Positions 7,007-8,416 of a DNA stretch of 8,416 bases are shown here, in pieces. Each line of letters starts with the position of its first letter. Within the stretch, counting starts at the first letter, position 1. The notes beneath the pieces were generated by a model. It was not told the DNA's origin. It ran no database searches and worked only from the letters and a program-made list of their open reading frames with translations. The position numbers and the translations under genes are program-made. This stretch comes from CAZMVU01 sp964569295 (GTDB taxonomy: Bacteria > Hydrogenedentota > Hydrogenedentia > Hydrogenedentales > JAGMZX01): NCBI GenBank assembly GCA_964569295.1, contig CAZMVU010000210.1, positions 1 through 8,416 of the forward strand, written 5' to 3'.

Positions 7007-7013
7007 CCTCCTT
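7007..7013 (-). promoter_or_regulatory. Strong Shine-Dalgarno site of the DUF6807 gene
   Basis: AAGGAGG read on the minus strand lies 9 bases before ATG 6997. It is the best ribosome binding site in the window and decides the start against in-frame upstream codons. It suggests high translation of this exported protein. Confidence 0.85.
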
Positions 7014-7218
7014 CGCTTTCGGACATGCTGGCCATCGCGGCGCAAAGCATCGAAGCCGAACCATGTCCTGTCTCCAGATAAACACGCTCCACCCAGCGGT
7101 TTCGCGCGCTCGTTGGCCCGGCGGGCACACAATGCCACCAGAGCCATCCAACCGGTACCACTTTAGCACCGGCTACCGCTCGCCCGCAAGGCGTCCGCCA
7201 CAATCAGGCGTGACCGCC

Positions 7219-8325
7219 TCAGCCACGCTCCAGGCCCCGCAGGATGGCCAGCAGAAAATCCCGGTTGTCCGCGCTCAAATAATGCATCGTACCGCCCATG
7301 CGGTTGAACGACTTGGTGTAACGCAGGTAATAATCGGGATTATCCATGGGCGGTTCCCCCTGCGACCAGTCCCAGTGGGATTGCTGGAGATCGACAACGA
7401 CAATGAAATGGTTGGCGATGTGCCCACCCTGTTGAATGAGCAAGTTCTGCGCCATGCTCAAGGACTTCTCGAAAATCATGGGCGACATGACGGCGGACCC
7501 GACGCTGAGATACACGCCGCCGTCGAGATTGCTGATCTGCTTGGCGTAGGCGAGGAAATCGCGCTGGGCCGCCCGGCCGATGGCGGCGCCGTGGTTCATG
7601 GGGTGGCAATAGATGATGTCGTGGCCAATCATCGGATGCGCGGTGAAGGGAACGCCGAGGCGGTACGCCGCCGCCTGCAACCCATAGTGTTTGTACGGAT
7701 GTTTTACCGGCATCCAACCGGGTTCTATCTGGAACGCGCGCACACGGTCGAGCAGATCCGCCGCCGCTGCGGCCTCGAGTGGACGGTCCACGGCGGCCGC
7801 GCGAATTTCATCGGTGAGCGCCGCTTCGCAGGGAATATGCAGCCCCTCTTCCGCGACCATCGCACCCACGCTCTCACCGTAGCCCAGCCCACGGTACGCC
7901 CCGACGCAAAGGGCGAGATTCAGGTAGAACCCCGTCTCCTGCCAGATACCGAATTCGCCGCGGTCGACGTTCGTGCGCACGTCTTCGCTGGAATGGCCCT
8001 GGTACGCGAATTCCCAGTCGTGGATGATGCCGGCCCCGTTCGTGGCGAGGTGGGTTATCCAGCCATCTTCGATCAGCTTCATGAATACCGGCGCAAGCCC
8101 GTTCTTGATGCTGTGCGCCCCGAAAGCGATGACGCGGCTCTTACCGGCCTGCCGGGCAGCGGCCAACCGGCGCACCGTCTCGTCGATAATCGCCTGTCCT
8201 TTGGCGTCAAAAGGCCGCGGCGCGGCGTCCGCGGCCACATGGTCCTTTTCGATATAGACCTTGTCCTGGCGCGCGCTGAGCGGCTTGATGTTCAACTGGT
8301 GGCGGTCAAGTTCTGAAAATGGCAT
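7219..8325 (-). CDS. Deoxyhypusine synthase-family-like protein
   Basis: This encodes 368 residues with no signal peptide, so it is cytoplasmic. The segment from about 65 to 135 carries the family signature: GAHSIKNGLAPVFMKLIEDG, then NGAGIIHDWEFAYQGHSSED (96-115). Residues 225-290 (VPFTAHPMIGHDIIYCHP, then GGVYLSVGSAV) match the NAD-binding half of deoxyhypusine synthases and their bacterial relatives. Near the C-terminus, Pro330-Asp331 followed by Lys338 has the same spacing as the segment containing the nucleophilic lysine of human deoxyhypusine synthase, as I recall that sequence. The eukaryotic reaction transfers an aminobutyl group from spermidine to eIF5A. Bacteria lack eIF5A, so here the acceptor is more likely a small amine, as in homospermidine synthase, or something unknown. 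The start at 8325 has AAGG 10 bases upstream; a longer frame reaching 8406 from a TTG has no support. It lies 221 bp before the DUF6807 gene; a functional link is not evident. Confidence 0.82.
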   Translation of the reverse strand: MPFSELDRHQLNIKPLSARQDKVYIEKDHVAADAAPRPFDAKGQAIIDETVRRLAAARQAGKSRVIAFGAHSIKNGLAPVFMKLIEDGWITHLATNGAGIIHDWEFAYQGHSSEDVRTNVDRGEFGIWQETGFYLNLALCVGAYRGLGYGESVGAMVAEEGLHIPCEAALTDEIRAAAVDRPLEAAAAADLLDRVRAFQIEPGWMPVKHPYKHYGLQAAAYRLGVPFTAHPMIGHDIIYCHPMNHGAAIGRAAQRDFLAYAKQISNLDGGVYLSVGSAVMSPMIFEKSLSMAQNLLIQQGGHIANHFIVVVDLQQSHWDWSQGEPPMDNPDYYLRYTKSFNRMGGTMHYLSADNRDFLLAILRGLERG

Positions 8326-8335
8326 TCGGGTGACA

Positions 8336-8339
8336 CCTT
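8336..8339 (-). promoter_or_regulatory. Ribosome binding site of the deoxyhypusine synthase-like gene
   Basis: AAAGGTG read on the minus strand includes AAGG 10 bases before ATG 8325. It supports that ATG over the TTG at 8406, which opens the longer frame at the edge of the window. Confidence 0.55.
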
Positions 8340-8416
8340 TGCTTGCGGTCGTAACAAGAGGGTGCAGTTCTTGTACTACCGCGCTGTTGGTGAAAAAGTG
8401 AAGCAAAAAGGGGACT

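Noticed and set aside
5576..7081. A 501-codon open frame on the plus strand, opposite the DUF6807 gene
   Set aside because: It crosses the terminator hairpin and the strong ribosome binding site of the minus-strand gene and shows no domain. It is a shadow frame.
7146..7172. Short imperfect hairpin (CCGGT/ACCGG arms) after the deoxyhypusine-synthase-like gene
   Set aside because: The stem is only about 7 bp with a G-T pair, and no T tract follows, so it is not a credible terminator.
7063..8316. A 417-codon open frame on the plus strand, opposite the deoxyhypusine-synthase-like gene
   Set aside because: There is no recognisable motif and no ribosome binding site, while the minus strand matches a known family along most of its length.
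8405..8416. Minus-strand CCCC followed by five T at the right edge, like the tail of a terminator of an upstream gene
   Set aside because: Only one possible arm lies inside the window, so the hairpin cannot be verified.

Overview
The window is GC-rich, and all four convincing protein genes lie on the minus strand, so they read from right to left. The gene content points to a bacterium of the Planctomycetota, Verrucomicrobiota/Lentisphaerota or Hydrogenedentota type, probably from a metagenome. The evidence is a deoxyhypusine-synthase-like protein, a secreted DUF6807 (PmoA-named) protein, a secreted DUF4838 protein, high GC and widely spaced genes. This placement comes from family knowledge; no rRNA or other marker is present to confirm it.

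Layout in transcription order. Gene 1 (8325-7219) encodes a 368-residue deoxyhypusine-synthase-fold protein that appears to keep the lysine used as nucleophile by the eukaryotic enzyme. After 221 bp, gene 2 (6997-5741) encodes a secreted 418-residue DUF6807 protein with a near-perfect Shine-Dalgarno site. A strong intrinsic terminator follows it (5711-5667). Gene 3 (5519-2949) encodes a secreted 856-residue DUF4838 protein with a glucuronidase-like N-terminal domain and a C-terminal beta-rich region. Gene 4 (2756-174) encodes a long cytoplasmic coiled-coil protein ending in an MshEN/GspE N-terminal domain without any ATPase domain. A sigma70-like promoter (2822-2793) sits just in front of it. 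The last 173 bp hold nothing I can call.

How they work together. Genes 2 and 3 are both exported and belong to families that are abundant in polysaccharide-degrading PVC-type bacteria, so they may act on the same glycan outside the cytoplasm. The intergenic gaps of about 190-220 bp, the terminator after gene 2 and the promoter before gene 4 argue against one tight operon. The coiled-coil protein looks functionally separate, perhaps a scaffold or signalling protein using a type IV pilus/type II secretion-derived sensor domain. I see no RNA genes, mobile elements, CRISPR arrays or phage genes. The most unusual items are the coiled-coil/MshEN architecture with its duplicated N-terminal unit, and the lysine-retaining deoxyhypusine-synthase-like protein in a bacterium.
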